From positions 1-64,000 of the forward strand of contig NZ_CANRPM010000008.1 of assembly GCF_947632445.1 (NCBI RefSeq): a stretch of DNA of 64,000 nt, written 5' to 3'. The translations under genes and the position numbers were made by a program. The notes under the pieces were generated by a model, which saw nothing but the letters and a program-made list of their open reading frames with translations, was not told the origin of the DNA and did not search any database. Within the stretch, counting starts at the first letter, position 1, and every line of letters starts with the position of its first letter. Origin of the DNA: an uncultured Bacteroides sp. (GTDB lineage: Bacteria > Bacteroidota > Bacteroidia > Bacteroidales > Bacteroidaceae). Positions 25,180 to 34,580 of the stretch are shown here, in pieces.

Positions 25180-26151
25180 TTATTTCAACTCCCAGCCCAG
25201 TGCACTGGCACCCAGTACAGCGGCATCGGCATCCTTAAGCTCGGACATCAGCAACTTGGTTTTGCCCTTGTATATGTTGAGCACATTTTTGTCGATGGAC
25301 TCCTGGATAGGCTTGAAGATGTATTCGCCGGATTTGGCTAAGCCGCCGAAAAGCACGATAGCTTCGGGGCTGGAGAAAGCGATGGCATCGGCCAAAGCTT
25401 CACCCAAGATCTCGCCCGTAAAGTTAAAAATATCCTGAGCCAGCTTGTCACCCTTCACGGCAGCATCGTACACGTCCTTCGACGTGATGTCCTCGGCCGG
25501 AATAGAACGGAGCAGACTCGGCTCGGTGCGGGCTGTCAGGAACTCACGTGCCGTGCGTGCCACTCCCGTAGCCGAGCAATAGGTTTCGAGGCATCCCTTG
25601 CGACCGCAGCCACATGCACGTCCGTTCTCGCGGCGCGCGATGACATGACCCAGTTCGCCGGCAAATCCGTCGTGGCCATAAACCAGCTGGCCATTGATCA
25701 CAATGCCGCTACCCACACCTGTGCCCAGTGTGATCATAATAAAGTCCTTCATACCACGAGCCGCGCCATAAGTCATTTCGCCGATGGCGGCTGCGTTGGC
25801 GTCGTTGGTCAGAGCGGTCGGTATGCCCAAGCGTTCTTCGAACAAAGCGGCCAGAGGAATGACACCCTTCCACGGGAGGTTGGGAGCAAACTCGATGGTA
25901 CCCGTATAATAGTTGCCGTTAGGAGCACCCACACCGATACCCTTGATTTTATCTTTTCCGCCATTGGCTTCGAGCAGGGGAAGCAGGTTCTTGCAAACTT
26001 CGTCCACATAGGTTTCCACTTCCGTATAAGCGCCCGTCTTGATCGAGCTGCTTGCAATCACCGTTCCGCGTGCATCCACAATGCCGAACACAGTATTCGT
26101 ACCGCCTATGTCAATACCCACTACATAGGGTTTCTCCATGTTTGAATTCAT
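25180..26151 (-). CDS. ROK family sugar kinase (glucokinase-like)
   Basis: A 323-residue cytosolic ROK kinase, probably phosphorylating glucose. The N-terminal phosphate loop GIDIGGTNTVFGIVD, catalytic Asp in LTNDANAAAIGE, the nucleotide loop TLGTGVGSGIVING, ELGHV, and the zinc motif CGCGRKGCLET that defines bacterial ROK proteins are all present. VLFGGLAKSG is the second nucleotide motif. The start could be 26151 (MNSNMEK) or 26139 (MEKPYVV). The latter fits the family core. It stands alone, divergent from the MacAB-like operon. Substrate specificity (glucose versus another hexose) cannot be read from sequence. Confidence 0.9.
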   Translation of the reverse strand: MNSNMEKPYVVGIDIGGTNTVFGIVDARGTVIASSSIKTGAYTEVETYVDEVCKNLLPLLEANGGKDKIKGIGVGAPNGNYYTGTIEFAPNLPWKGVIPLAALFEERLGIPTALTNDANAAAIGEMTYGAARGMKDFIMITLGTGVGSGIVINGQLVYGHDGFAGELGHVIARRENGRACGCGRKGCLETYCSATGVARTAREFLTARTEPSLLRSIPAEDITSKDVYDAAVKGDKLAQDIFNFTGEILGEALADAIAFSSPEAIVLFGGLAKSGEYIFKPIQESIDKNVLNIYKGKTKLLMSELKDADAAVLGASALGWELK

Positions 26152-26354
26152 GATATTCTCTTTGATTAAAGGGTTAATATTAATGTTAGTTACAAAATTG
26201 ACAAAGAAAAACGAAACAACAAAATCTTTTCCCTAAAAAAAGATACCCGACATACACGCGTTAGCAGAAAAAATGAAAAAAAGTCCGTCTCTTTTGCAAC
26301 TTTTATCGTACACATGCGTCTAATAACGAAAACAAGCATAATTCGAAGAAAGTC

Positions 26355-27071
26355 GTGATACAACTAAAAGACATCAACAAGACCTACTACAACGGAGCTC
26401 CGCTTCACGTCCTGAAGGGCATCAATCTGGATATCGCAAAGGGAGAATTCGTATCCATCATGGGCGCATCGGGGTCGGGCAAGTCCACCTTACTTAATAT
26501 ATTAGGCATCCTGGACAACTACGACACGGGCGAGTACTACCTGAACGGCACCCTTATCAAGAACCTGAGCGAAACGCACGCCGCCGAATACCGCAACCGC
26601 ATGATAGGCTTTATCTTCCAGTCGTTCAACCTCATCTCGTTCAAGAATGCGATAGAAAACGTAGCTCTGCCCCTCTTTTACCAAGGCGTGAGCCGTAAGA
26701 AACGCAACGCCCTGGCGCTGGAATACTTAGACCGTCTGGGCCTGAAGGAATGGGGGCATCACATGCCCAACGAGATGTCCGGCGGACAGAAGCAGCGTGT
26801 GGCCATCGCCCGCGCCCTCATCACCCGTCCGCAAATCATCTTGGCTGATGAGCCTACGGGTGCTCTCGATAGCAAGACTTCGGTCGAAGTGATGCAGATC
26901 CTGAAAGATCTCCACCGGACGGGCATGACCATTGTCGTCGTGACCCATGAAAGCGGCGTAGCCAACCAGACGGATAAGATTATCCACATCAAGGACGGCA
27001 TAATAGGTACCATCGAAGAGAACCAGAACCACGACGCTTCGCCCTTCGGCAAGGACGGGTTCATGAAATAG
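26355..27071 (+). CDS. ABC transporter ATPase (MacB/LolD type)
   Basis: A 238-residue cytosolic ATPase. Walker A GASGSGKST is at 37-45, Q-loop FQSFNLI, signature MSGGQKQRVAIARAL, Walker B ILADEPTGALD and the H-loop VVVTHE follow. A short acidic tail (EENQNHDASPFGK) comes after the core. The start is GTG (26355); the preceding GAAGAAAG gives weak ribosome-binding support. It is first in a five-gene set (ATPase, two permeases, adaptor, TolC), the arrangement of Bacteroidota MacAB-TolC-like exporters that act from the periplasm. Confidence 0.94.
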   Translation: MIQLKDINKTYYNGAPLHVLKGINLDIAKGEFVSIMGASGSGKSTLLNILGILDNYDTGEYYLNGTLIKNLSETHAAEYRNRMIGFIFQSFNLISFKNAIENVALPLFYQGVSRKKRNALALEYLDRLGLKEWGHHMPNEMSGGQKQRVAIARALITRPQIILADEPTGALDSKTSVEVMQILKDLHRTGMTIVVVTHESGVANQTDKIIHIKDGIIGTIEENQNHDASPFGKDGFMK

Positions 27072-27139
27072 TTTTATCAGAAGAACTAAAAAGGACGATA
27101 ACTTCCTTTCATTTCTTATAATCGCTAAAAAAAACAAAT

Positions 27140-28399
27140 ATGATTGACCTCTGGCAAGAAATATACGGAACCTTGAAGCGCAACAAGCTACGCACCTTTC
27201 TGACAGGCTTCGCCGTAGCATGGGGTATCTTCATGCTCATCGTGCTTTTGGGAGCGGGCAACGGAGTCATCCACGCCTTCGAGCAGAATTCGTCCGAACG
27301 GGCACTTAACTCCATCCGCATCTTCCCCGGCTGGACTACCCTGTCTTACGACGGACTGAAAGAAGGGCGGCGCATCGAACTGGATAACCGCGACCTGACG
27401 GACACCGAAACCCAATTCCCTGAAAACGTGTCCAGCGTGGGCGCCACCGTGCGTCAAAACGGCCTTAACATCGGCTTCGGCAAGGAGTATGTCAACCTCT
27501 CTCTGCTGGGCGTACATCCCAACTACCCGGAAATCGAAGCCGTGAAGACGGCCGAGGGGCGCTTCATCAACGACATCGACCTGAAAGAACGGCGCAAGGT
27601 CATCGTACTCCATCGGAAGTCGGCGGACATCCTCTTCGGCAAGACGCACACACGGCCCATCGGACAGTTTGTCAATGCCGGAGACGTAGCCTATCAGGTA
27701 GTGGGCATCTACAACGACCAGGGCAACAGCGAACCGAGCGAAGCCTACATCCCTTTCAGCACTTTGCAGACTATCTACAACAAGGGCAACAAGCTGAACA
27801 ATATTCTCCTGACCACCGAAGGGCTGACTTCCATCGAGAATAACGACGCTTTCGAGAAAGAATACCGTCGCGTTATCGGTGCCAACCACCGCTTCTCGCC
27901 TGACGACACGAGTGCCATCTGGATATGGAACCGTTTCACCGACTACCTGCGCGCTATGAACGCCATGAGCATCCTGCGCACGAGCATCTGGGTCATCGGC
28001 ATCTTTACCCTGCTGAGCGGCATCGTGGGCGTGTCGAACATCATGCTCATCACTGTACGCGAACGAACCCACGAATTCGGCATCCGCAAAGCCTTAGGCG
28101 CCAAACCGGCCTCCATCCTGTGGCTCATCATCGTGGAGAGTGTCACCATCACGACCCTTTTCGGCTACATCGGCATGGTGGCGGGCATCGGCGTAACGGA
28201 ATGGATGGACAATCTCTTCGGAAGCCAGACGATGGATGCGGGCATGTTCCAGGCCAAGATGTTCAGCGACCCCACAGTGGATCTGCACATTGCCGTACAG
28301 GCTACGCTGACCCTTATCATAGCCGGCACGCTGGCCGGGTTCTTCCCCGCCCGCAAGGCCACGAGAATTAAACCGATTGAGGCGTTGAGAGCAGATTGA
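27140..28399 (+). CDS. MacB-type ABC permease, first copy
   Basis: A 419-residue permease of the MacB/FtsX superfamily. One N-terminal TM helix (FLTGFAVAWGIFMLIVLLGAGNGV), a periplasmic MacB-PCD domain (about residues 45-280), then three TM helices containing FTLLSGIVGVSNIMLITVRERTHEFGIRKALGAKP, the conserved FtsX coupling stretch. It ends FPARKATRIKPIEALRAD, the family C-terminal motif. It should pair with the second permease to form a heterodimer served by the upstream ATPase. Full length. Confidence 0.93.
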   Translation: MIDLWQEIYGTLKRNKLRTFLTGFAVAWGIFMLIVLLGAGNGVIHAFEQNSSERALNSIRIFPGWTTLSYDGLKEGRRIELDNRDLTDTETQFPENVSSVGATVRQNGLNIGFGKEYVNLSLLGVHPNYPEIEAVKTAEGRFINDIDLKERRKVIVLHRKSADILFGKTHTRPIGQFVNAGDVAYQVVGIYNDQGNSEPSEAYIPFSTLQTIYNKGNKLNNILLTTEGLTSIENNDAFEKEYRRVIGANHRFSPDDTSAIWIWNRFTDYLRAMNAMSILRTSIWVIGIFTLLSGIVGVSNIMLITVRERTHEFGIRKALGAKPASILWLIIVESVTITTLFGYIGMVAGIGVTEWMDNLFGSQTMDAGMFQAKMFSDPTVDLHIAVQATLTLIIAGTLAGFFPARKATRIKPIEALRAD

Positions 28400-28426
28400 C
28401 GATGATAAAAATAGAGAATTAGGCGT

Positions 28427-29668
28427 ATGAAAATAGATAAAGATACCTGCGAGGAAATCCTCGTTACCATCACCCGAAACAAGACGCGAAGCCTGCTCAC
28501 AGCCTTCGGCGTATTCTGGGGAATATTCATGCTCGTGGCCCTTATGGGAGGCGGACAGGGCATGGAACAGGAGGTGCGTAAAGAATTTGAAGGCTTTGCC
28601 ACCAATTCGGGCTTCATCTTCGCCCAAAGGACGGGCGAAGCTTACAAAGGTTTCCGCAAAGGACGGAGCTGGGATCTCGAAATGGCCGACGTGGAACGCA
28701 TCGGCAAACTGGACAAGATAGAAATCTCCACTTCATCAGTAGTCCAATGGAACAAAAAGGCCATCTACGAGGGAAACAAATACGATTGTAGTGTTAAGGG
28801 ACTCTTCCCGGACTATGAACAGATCGAACACCAGGAGATGACCTACGGACGCTTCATCAACGACGTGGACATCCGCGAGGCACGCAAGGTGTGCGTCATC
28901 GGCAAGCGTGTCTACGAGAGCCTTTTCCCCAAAGGAGGCGACCCCTGCGGCATGTACATACAGGTGGATAGCATCTACTACCGCGTGGTGGGCATGTGCT
29001 CGTCCGAGGGCAATGTCAATATACAGGGACAGGCTTCCGAAGCCGTTACCCTGCCCTATACCACGATGCAGAAGATGTACAACCTGGGCAATACCGTCGA
29101 CTTGGTATGCTTCACCATGAAGTCCGGCGTGAAAGTGGCCGACGTGGAAGAACAGGTGAAGCAAACCGTCAAGGCAGCCCACTACATCTCGCCCGACGAC
29201 CAGCAGGCAGTGATGATGCTCAACGTCGAAGCCATGTTCTCCATGATGGATGCCCTGATGACAGGAATACACGTTCTTATCTGGATGGTGGGGCTGGGCA
29301 CGCTCTTTGCAGGAGCCATCGGCGTGTCGAACATCATGATGGTCACCGTGCGCGAGCGCACCACCGAGATAGGCATCCGCCGTGCTATCGGAGCCCGTCC
29401 GCGCGACATTCTCCAGCAGATCCTCTCCGAAAGCATGGTGCTGACCACCGTAGCGGGTATGACCGGCATTTCATTAGCTGTGCTGGTACTCCAGGTTCTC
29501 GAAGCAGCGGCCAATCCGCAAGGCATCGTCGAAACGCACTATCAGGTCAGCTTCGGCATGGCCGTAGGCACCTGTGCCCTGCTTATCGTACTCGGTGTGA
29601 TGGCAGGGCTGGCACCGGCCTATCGCGCCATGGCCATCAAGCCGATAGAAGCGATACGTGACGAATAA
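28427..29668 (+). CDS. MacB-type ABC permease, second copy
   Basis: A 413-residue paralogue of the gene before it, 27 bases downstream. N-terminal TM (LLTAFGVFWGIFMLVALMGGGQGM), periplasmic domain, and the C-terminal three helices with AGAIGVSNIMMVTVRERTTEIGIRRAIGARP. It ends YRAMAIKPIEAIRDE. The two permeases differ widely in the periplasmic domain but keep the same coupling motif. This suggests an asymmetric exporter rather than a recent duplication. Same operon. Confidence 0.93.
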   Translation: MKIDKDTCEEILVTITRNKTRSLLTAFGVFWGIFMLVALMGGGQGMEQEVRKEFEGFATNSGFIFAQRTGEAYKGFRKGRSWDLEMADVERIGKLDKIEISTSSVVQWNKKAIYEGNKYDCSVKGLFPDYEQIEHQEMTYGRFINDVDIREARKVCVIGKRVYESLFPKGGDPCGMYIQVDSIYYRVVGMCSSEGNVNIQGQASEAVTLPYTTMQKMYNLGNTVDLVCFTMKSGVKVADVEEQVKQTVKAAHYISPDDQQAVMMLNVEAMFSMMDALMTGIHVLIWMVGLGTLFAGAIGVSNIMMVTVRERTTEIGIRRAIGARPRDILQQILSESMVLTTVAGMTGISLAVLVLQVLEAAANPQGIVETHYQVSFGMAVGTCALLIVLGVMAGLAPAYRAMAIKPIEAIRDE

Positions 29669-29740
29669 TCTTCTTCGCCCTGCATTTGGAAAATACGCAA
29701 TCCATCATAATAAACGAAAGAAATAAAAAACATATCCGAC

Positions 29741-30856
29741 ATGAAAGCAAGAAAAATCCTAAAAATCGCGTTGCTGGTCATCGTGGCCGGCATCTTCATC
29801 TGGACCTTCGTGTTCCTGTACCAGAAATCCCAACCCGAAGTAACCCTCTACGACACCGTCCGCCCTGTTCTGGCAGACTTGGAGAAGACAACCGTCGTCA
29901 CCGGCAAGATAGAGCCGAGGGACGAAGTTCTCATCAAGCCCCAAATATCGGGCATCATCGAGGAAGTCTATAAGGAAGCCGGCCAGAAGGTGAAGAAGGG
30001 CGAAGTGATAGCCAAGGTAAAGGTTATCCCCGAATTGGGTACGCTCAACGCTGCCGAGAGCCGCGTGCGCTTAGCCGAAATCAACGGACGCCAGGCCGAA
30101 ACCGACTTCGCCCGCTTGGAGAAGCTCTACGCCGACAAGCTTATCAGCTCCGAAGAATACGAAAAGGGCGAAGTGGCCGTGAAGCAGGCCCGCGAAGAAC
30201 TTCAGGCTGCCAAGGACAATCTCCAGATCGTGAAGGAAGGCATCACGCAGAACAGTGCCTCGTTCTCAAGCACCCTGATACGTTCCACCATCGAAGGCCT
30301 CATCCTGGACGTGCCCGTCAAGGTGGGTAATTCGGTCATCATGAGCAACACTTTCAACGACGGTACCACCATCGCCACCGTGGCCGACATGAACGATCTC
30401 ATCTTCCGTGGCAACATCGACGAGACCGAAGTGGGCCGCGTAAGCGAAGGCATGCCTCTCAAAATCACCATCGGTGCCTTGCAGGATCTCACCTTCCGAG
30501 CCACACTGGAATACATTGCACCGAAATCGACCGAAGACAATGGAGCCAATCAATTCGAAATCAAGGCGGCTGTCAGTGTTCCCAATACGGTGGTTATCCG
30601 CTCGGGGTACTCGGCCAACGGCGAAATCGTGCTCGAACGAACCCTTCAGGCCCTCGCCATCCCCGAAGGATGTGTGGAGTTCAAGGACGATAGCACCTTT
30701 GTCTATGTGCTTACCGATAGCATACCCCGGCAGACTTTCCGCCGTCAGCCCATCCAAGTGGGTATGAGCGACGGCATCCAGATAGCCGTAAAGAGCGGCA
30801 TCACCGACAAAGACCTGATACGCAACAACGCCAAGAACCAGAAAGAAGAAAACTAA
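29741..30856 (+). CDS. Periplasmic adaptor (MacA/HlyD family)
   Basis: A 371-residue membrane-fusion protein. N-terminal anchor helix (ILKIALLVIVAGIFIWTFVFLY), then lipoyl half motif KPQISGIIEEVYKEAGQKVKKGEVI and a coiled-coil hairpin (residues about 95-175). The second half contains LIRSTIEGLILDVPVKVGNSV, and a beta-barrel follows. It should connect the ABC permeases with the TolC-type channel encoded next. It ends with a lysine- and asparagine-rich tail. Same strand and operon as its neighbours. Confidence 0.93.
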   Translation: MKARKILKIALLVIVAGIFIWTFVFLYQKSQPEVTLYDTVRPVLADLEKTTVVTGKIEPRDEVLIKPQISGIIEEVYKEAGQKVKKGEVIAKVKVIPELGTLNAAESRVRLAEINGRQAETDFARLEKLYADKLISSEEYEKGEVAVKQAREELQAAKDNLQIVKEGITQNSASFSSTLIRSTIEGLILDVPVKVGNSVIMSNTFNDGTTIATVADMNDLIFRGNIDETEVGRVSEGMPLKITIGALQDLTFRATLEYIAPKSTEDNGANQFEIKAAVSVPNTVVIRSGYSANGEIVLERTLQALAIPEGCVEFKDDSTFVYVLTDSIPRQTFRRQPIQVGMSDGIQIAVKSGITDKDLIRNNAKNQKEEN

Positions 30857-30880
30857 CCCCTAACCTCTATTTGCACAAAT

Positions 30881-32209
30881 ATGAACAGACTATCCGCCAT
30901 AGCCGCACTGGCCTGCCTCGCCGCAAGCCTTCAGGCACAAGAAACGTGGTCGTTGCGCCGGTGCATCGACTATGCCATCGAACACAACATCGACATCCGC
31001 CAGGCCGCCAATACGGCCGAACAGAGCGCCGTCGAAGTGAATACTGCCAAGTGGGCCCGCCTGCCCAACCTAAATGGAGGAGCCGGCCAGAGCTGGAACT
31101 GGGGACGTACCCAGACCGCCGTGCCCGACGAAACTACGGGCGACTACTCCACCGTCTACGTCAACACGGCCAGCAACGGGACTAACATGCAGCTCTCCAC
31201 CAGCATTCCCCTCTTTACCGGCCTCGAACTGCCCAACCAATATGCCTTAGCCAAGCTGAACTTGAAAGCCGCCACCGCCGACCTCGAAAAGGCTAAGGAA
31301 GACATTTCCATCAACATTGCTTCGGCCTACCTACAGGTTCTCTTCAACCAGGAACTTCATGAGGTAGCCTTGGGCCAGGTGGAATTGAGCCTCCAGCAAT
31401 GCAAGCGCATCGAAGGCCTGGCCGGCGTGGGCAAAGCGTCCAATGCCGAAGTGGCCGATGCCAAAGCCCGTGTGGCACAAGACCGGATGACTGCCGTACA
31501 GACCGAAAACGACTATCGCCTCGCCCTGCTCACCCTAAGCCAGCTTATTGAGCTCGACTCGCCCGAGGACTTCGTGCTGGAGTCGCCCTCTACGGCCATC
31601 ACGCCGTCGCCCATCCCATCACCCGACGACATCTACCAGACAGCCCTCACCGGCAAGGCCTCCATCCGCGCCGCCCAATATCGCCTGGAAGGCAGCAGAC
31701 ACAGTGTGCGTATCGCCCAGAGCGGTTTCTATCCCCAACTGAGTCTCAACGGAAGTCTGGGTACAAACTACTACTCCACCATCAACCGTACCTTCCACCA
31801 GCAGATGGGAGACAATTTCAGCAAATACTTGGGATTAAGCCTTAACATACCTCTCTTCAACCGCTTGGCCACCCGCAACCGCGTGCGTACCGCCCGCCTC
31901 CAACAAGAAAGCTATGCCCTCCAGTTGGACAACGCCAAGAAGACGCTCTACAAGGAAATCCAGCAGGCCTGGTATAACGCTACCGCTGCCGAGAGTAAAT
32001 ACGCCAGCAGCCACACGGCCGCCCTTGCCAGCGAAGAGTCTTTCCGCCTGATGACACAAAAGTACGAAAACGGAAAAGCCAATGCCGTAGAGTTCAACGA
32101 AGCCAAGCAGAACCTGATGAAGGCGCAAAGCGACGAATTGCAGGCCAAGTACGACTACCTGTTCCGCACCAAGATACTGGATTTCTACAAAGGAGTTCCT
32201 ATCGAATAA
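30881..32209 (+). CDS. TolC family outer-membrane channel
   Basis: A 442-residue TolC-fold protein with a cleavable signal peptide (MNRLSAIAALACLAASLQAQ). The two OEP repeats are seen at WSLRRCIDYAIEHNIDIRQAAN and SIRAAQYRLEGSRHSVRIAQSGFYP. The second is followed by the strand region LSLNGSLGTNYYS. The C-terminal YENGKANAVEFNEAKQNLMKAQSDEL is the conserved helix-turn of the family. Last gene of the export operon, it converges with the S1-domain gene. Confidence 0.93.
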   Translation: MNRLSAIAALACLAASLQAQETWSLRRCIDYAIEHNIDIRQAANTAEQSAVEVNTAKWARLPNLNGGAGQSWNWGRTQTAVPDETTGDYSTVYVNTASNGTNMQLSTSIPLFTGLELPNQYALAKLNLKAATADLEKAKEDISINIASAYLQVLFNQELHEVALGQVELSLQQCKRIEGLAGVGKASNAEVADAKARVAQDRMTAVQTENDYRLALLTLSQLIELDSPEDFVLESPSTAITPSPIPSPDDIYQTALTGKASIRAAQYRLEGSRHSVRIAQSGFYPQLSLNGSLGTNYYSTINRTFHQQMGDNFSKYLGLSLNIPLFNRLATRNRVRTARLQQESYALQLDNAKKTLYKEIQQAWYNATAAESKYASSHTAALASEESFRLMTQKYENGKANAVEFNEAKQNLMKAQSDELQAKYDYLFRTKILDFYKGVPIE

Positions 32210-32255
32210 GAAAACAGGCACCCGCCAAAAGAGCCCGTCACTCCACTGAACCCAT

Positions 32256-33092
32256 TTACCGAACCAGTGTGATGCCCTTGTCGTCCGGTACTACTAAGCG
32301 TTTCTTATACAGGTCGCCTACGGCTTTCTTGAACACTTTCTTGCTTACGCCGAAGAGAGCATAGATTTCTTCGGCCGGACTCTTGTCATTGAGCGCCGTA
32401 TGCCCGCCGTTACGGCGAATGTGTTCCAGCAGGACGGAAGCGAAGTCTTCCACGCCCGCCCGGCCCGTCTTTTGCAATGTGAGATCTATCTTGCCGTCCT
32501 CGCGCACCTGCTTCACATAAGCCTTCAGCTTCATCCCCGCCTGCAAGGGCCGGAAGATTTCGCTTTCATAGAGCAGGCCGCCATACTTATTATCTATAAT
32601 GGCCTTGAAGCCCAAGTCAGTCTTCTGCCACACCAGCACCTCCACTTCCCGACCGGGCTGATAGTCCGCCTTTTCCTTCGACAGGTAGCGGTCTACTTTG
32701 GCCGAAGCTACGATACGGAAGCTCTCGTCGTCTATATGCACGTGGACGATATACCTCCTGCCCACCTCCATCTTTATCTTCTGTTCCCGGAAGGGTACGA
32801 ACAAATCCTTCATCAAGCCCCAGTCGAGGAAAGCGCCATATTGATTGACCCACGACACCTCCAGACAAGCAAAGTCACCCACCTGTGCATAAGGTTTCCG
32901 GGTCGTCGCCACCAACCGCTCATCCTGATCCAGATAAATGAAGACCTCCAAATCGTCCCCGGGCTTGCAACCTAAAGGGACATAGCGTGCAGGAAGCAGA
33001 ATTTCGCCCTCGATGCCTCCATCGAGATACATGCCGAAATCCACTTCTTTCACTACGCGCAACGTATTGTATTTCCCTAAATTAATTTCCAT
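32256..33092 (-). CDS. CvfB-type S1 domain RNA-binding protein
   Basis: A protein of 278 residues with several S1-like OB folds. GKYNTLRVVKEVDFGMYLDG, a middle fold around CLEVSWVNQYGAFLDWGLMKDLFVPF (the typical S1 'G-AF-D-G---LF-P' pattern), and a third with FKAIIDNKYGGLLYESEIF are visible. A C-terminal winged helix (about 70 residues, ending KKRLVVPDDKGITLVR) binds nucleic acid in CvfB structures. I start at the Met at 33092 (MEINLGK), since the 17 codons before it lack family support. CvfB proteins affect expression of many genes in other bacteria. The role here is inferred. Confidence 0.9.
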   Translation of the reverse strand: MEINLGKYNTLRVVKEVDFGMYLDGGIEGEILLPARYVPLGCKPGDDLEVFIYLDQDERLVATTRKPYAQVGDFACLEVSWVNQYGAFLDWGLMKDLFVPFREQKIKMEVGRRYIVHVHIDDESFRIVASAKVDRYLSKEKADYQPGREVEVLVWQKTDLGFKAIIDNKYGGLLYESEIFRPLQAGMKLKAYVKQVREDGKIDLTLQKTGRAGVEDFASVLLEHIRRNGGHTALNDKSPAEEIYALFGVSKKVFKKAVGDLYKKRLVVPDDKGITLVR

Positions 33093-33182
33093 AAAATGCC
33101 TTTTGTGACAAAGGTAAGGATAAGCTGTAACATTTCCGTCCAAAAGATAACTTTTTATATGAACAACTTAGGAGAAAAGCGT

Positions 33183-33190
33183 TATATTTG
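33183..33190 (+). promoter_or_regulatory. -7 promoter box for mdh
   Basis: TATATTTG followed by CA matches TAnnTTTG, 49 bases before the ATG chosen for mdh. It overlaps an in-frame TTG, which argues against that codon as the start. Confidence 0.65.
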
Positions 33191-33238
33191 CAACTGGAAT
33201 TAAAAAGAGTACTTAATTTATCCACTTATTCACCTTTT

Positions 33239-34252
33239 ATGAACAAAATTATGGAATTTCTTACCAATGAGAAATTGACAATCGTCGGCGCAGCCGGTAT
33301 GATTGGTTCTAACATGGCCCAGACAGCCATCATGATGCGTCTTACTCCCAACATCTGTCTGTACGATCCGTATGCCTCCGGTTTGGAAGGAGTGGCAGAA
33401 GAAATGTTCCATTGCGGTTTCGAAGGCCTGAACCTGACCTTCACTTCTGACATCAAGGAAGCGCTGACAGGCGCCAAATATGTAGTATCTTCAGGAGGAG
33501 CTGCCCGTAAAGCCGGCATGACCCGTGAAGACTTGCTGAAAGGAAATGCCGCCATTGCCGAGGAATTCGGCAAGAACATAAAGGCATACTGCCCCGACGT
33601 AAAGCATGTAGTGATAATCTTTAACCCCGCTGACATCACCGGGCTGATTACTCTGCTTTACTCCGGCCTGAAGCCCTCGCAGGTTACCACATTGGCCGCC
33701 TTGGACAGTACCCGCCTGCGCAGCGAACTGGCCAAGCACTTCCACCTGTCCCCGGACAAGATTGAAAACTGCCGCACGTATGGCGGTCACGGCGAACAGA
33801 TGGCCGTCTACGCTTCTACCGCTACAGTGGATGGCAAACCGTTACCCGAACTCATCGGTACGCCCGAACTCACGAAGGAACAATGGGACGAAATCCGGTC
33901 GAAAGTAATCAAGGGAGGTGCCAATATCATCGCCCTACGCGGCCGTTCCTCTTTCCAGAGTCCGGCATACGTTTCTATTGAAATGATTGCCGCCGCCATG
34001 GGTGGGAAACCGTTCCGCTGGCCGGCAGGTACCTATGTATATAGTCATGGCTTCGACCATATTATGATGGCTATGGAAACCGAAATCACCGGAAACGGCG
34101 TCCACTACAAAGAGCTGAACGGTGCGCCCGAAGAAGAGGCCGCGTTGCAGGAAAGCTACAAACACCTATGCACCCTGCGCGACGAGGTAATCGAAATGGG
34201 AGTCCTGCCCGCCATCAAAGACTGGCACAGCATCAACCCGAACATTGATTGA
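33239..34252 (+). CDS. mdh: Malate dehydrogenase
   Basis: NAD-dependent oxidoreductase of the lactate/malate dehydrogenase family, 337 residues from this start or 333 from the internal Met at 33251 (MEFLTNEK). The nucleotide-binding loop VGAAGMIGSN, the dimer stretch VVSSGGAARKAGMTREDLLKGN, the substrate arginine in LDSTRLRSELAKH, and the catalytic histidine in TYGGHGEQM are visible. The AGMTR active-site loop fits malate dehydrogenase. In Bacteroides it serves the reductive branch from oxaloacetate toward fumarate and succinate. Own promoter and terminator, so monocistronic. Confidence 0.92.
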   Translation: MNKIMEFLTNEKLTIVGAAGMIGSNMAQTAIMMRLTPNICLYDPYASGLEGVAEEMFHCGFEGLNLTFTSDIKEALTGAKYVVSSGGAARKAGMTREDLLKGNAAIAEEFGKNIKAYCPDVKHVVIIFNPADITGLITLLYSGLKPSQVTTLAALDSTRLRSELAKHFHLSPDKIENCRTYGGHGEQMAVYASTATVDGKPLPELIGTPELTKEQWDEIRSKVIKGGANIIALRGRSSFQSPAYVSIEMIAAAMGGKPFRWPAGTYVYSHGFDHIMMAMETEITGNGVHYKELNGAPEEEAALQESYKHLCTLRDEVIEMGVLPAIKDWHSINPNID

Positions 34253-34270
34253 CATTCCCTTCTTTTCCAC

Positions 34271-34327
34271 GAGGTTGTATCAGAATAAAGAAGATAGGCT
34301 CTTCTTTTTGATGCAGCCTCTTTTTTT
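34271..34327 (+). terminator. Terminator after mdh
   Basis: GAGG..TATCAGAATAAAGAAGA pairs with TCTTCTTTTTGATGCAGCCTC over a long stem, followed by seven T (34321-34327). It is 18 bases after the mdh stop. Confidence 0.85.
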
Positions 34328-34348
34328 ATTTATTTTTCCGGGAAAAGG

Positions 34349-34379
34349 TTTGCATTATCAGAAAAAAGGATTACCTTTG
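34349..34379 (+). promoter_or_regulatory. Promoter of tRNA-Phe
   Basis: TTTG at 34349-34352, 19 bases, then TACCTTTG at 34372-34379. An almost ideal Bacteroides promoter about 25 bases before the mature tRNA 5' end. Confidence 0.8.
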
Positions 34380-34404
34380 CACGCGCAATCAAGCAAAAGC
34401 ACAT

Positions 34405-34477
34405 GGTGTCATAGCTCAGTTGGTAGAGCAAAGGACTGAAAATCCTTGTGTCCCCGGTTCGATTCCTGGTGACACCA
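34405..34477 (+). tRNA. tRNA-Phe (anticodon GAA)
   Basis: A 73-nt cloverleaf: acceptor GGTGTCA with TGACACC, D-arm GCTC-AGTTGGTA-GAGC, anticodon loop CTGAAAA with GAA, T-arm CCCGG-TTCGATT-CCTGG. CCA is not encoded. Confidence 0.97.
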
Positions 34478-34495
34478 CGAAGAATTAAACAAGAT

Positions 34496-34536
34496 GAAAG
34501 CCTCTGAATTCGTTGAATTTCAGAGGCTTTCTTTTC
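34496..34536 (+). terminator. Terminator after tRNA-Phe
   Basis: GAAAGCCTCTGAA (34496-34508) and TTCAGAGGCTTTC (34519-34531) form a perfect 13-bp stem, followed by TTTTCGTTT. Confidence 0.9.
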
Positions 34537-34580
34537 GTTTCAACTATGCAAAACAGGCAAACTCATTGATTTTCAAATCG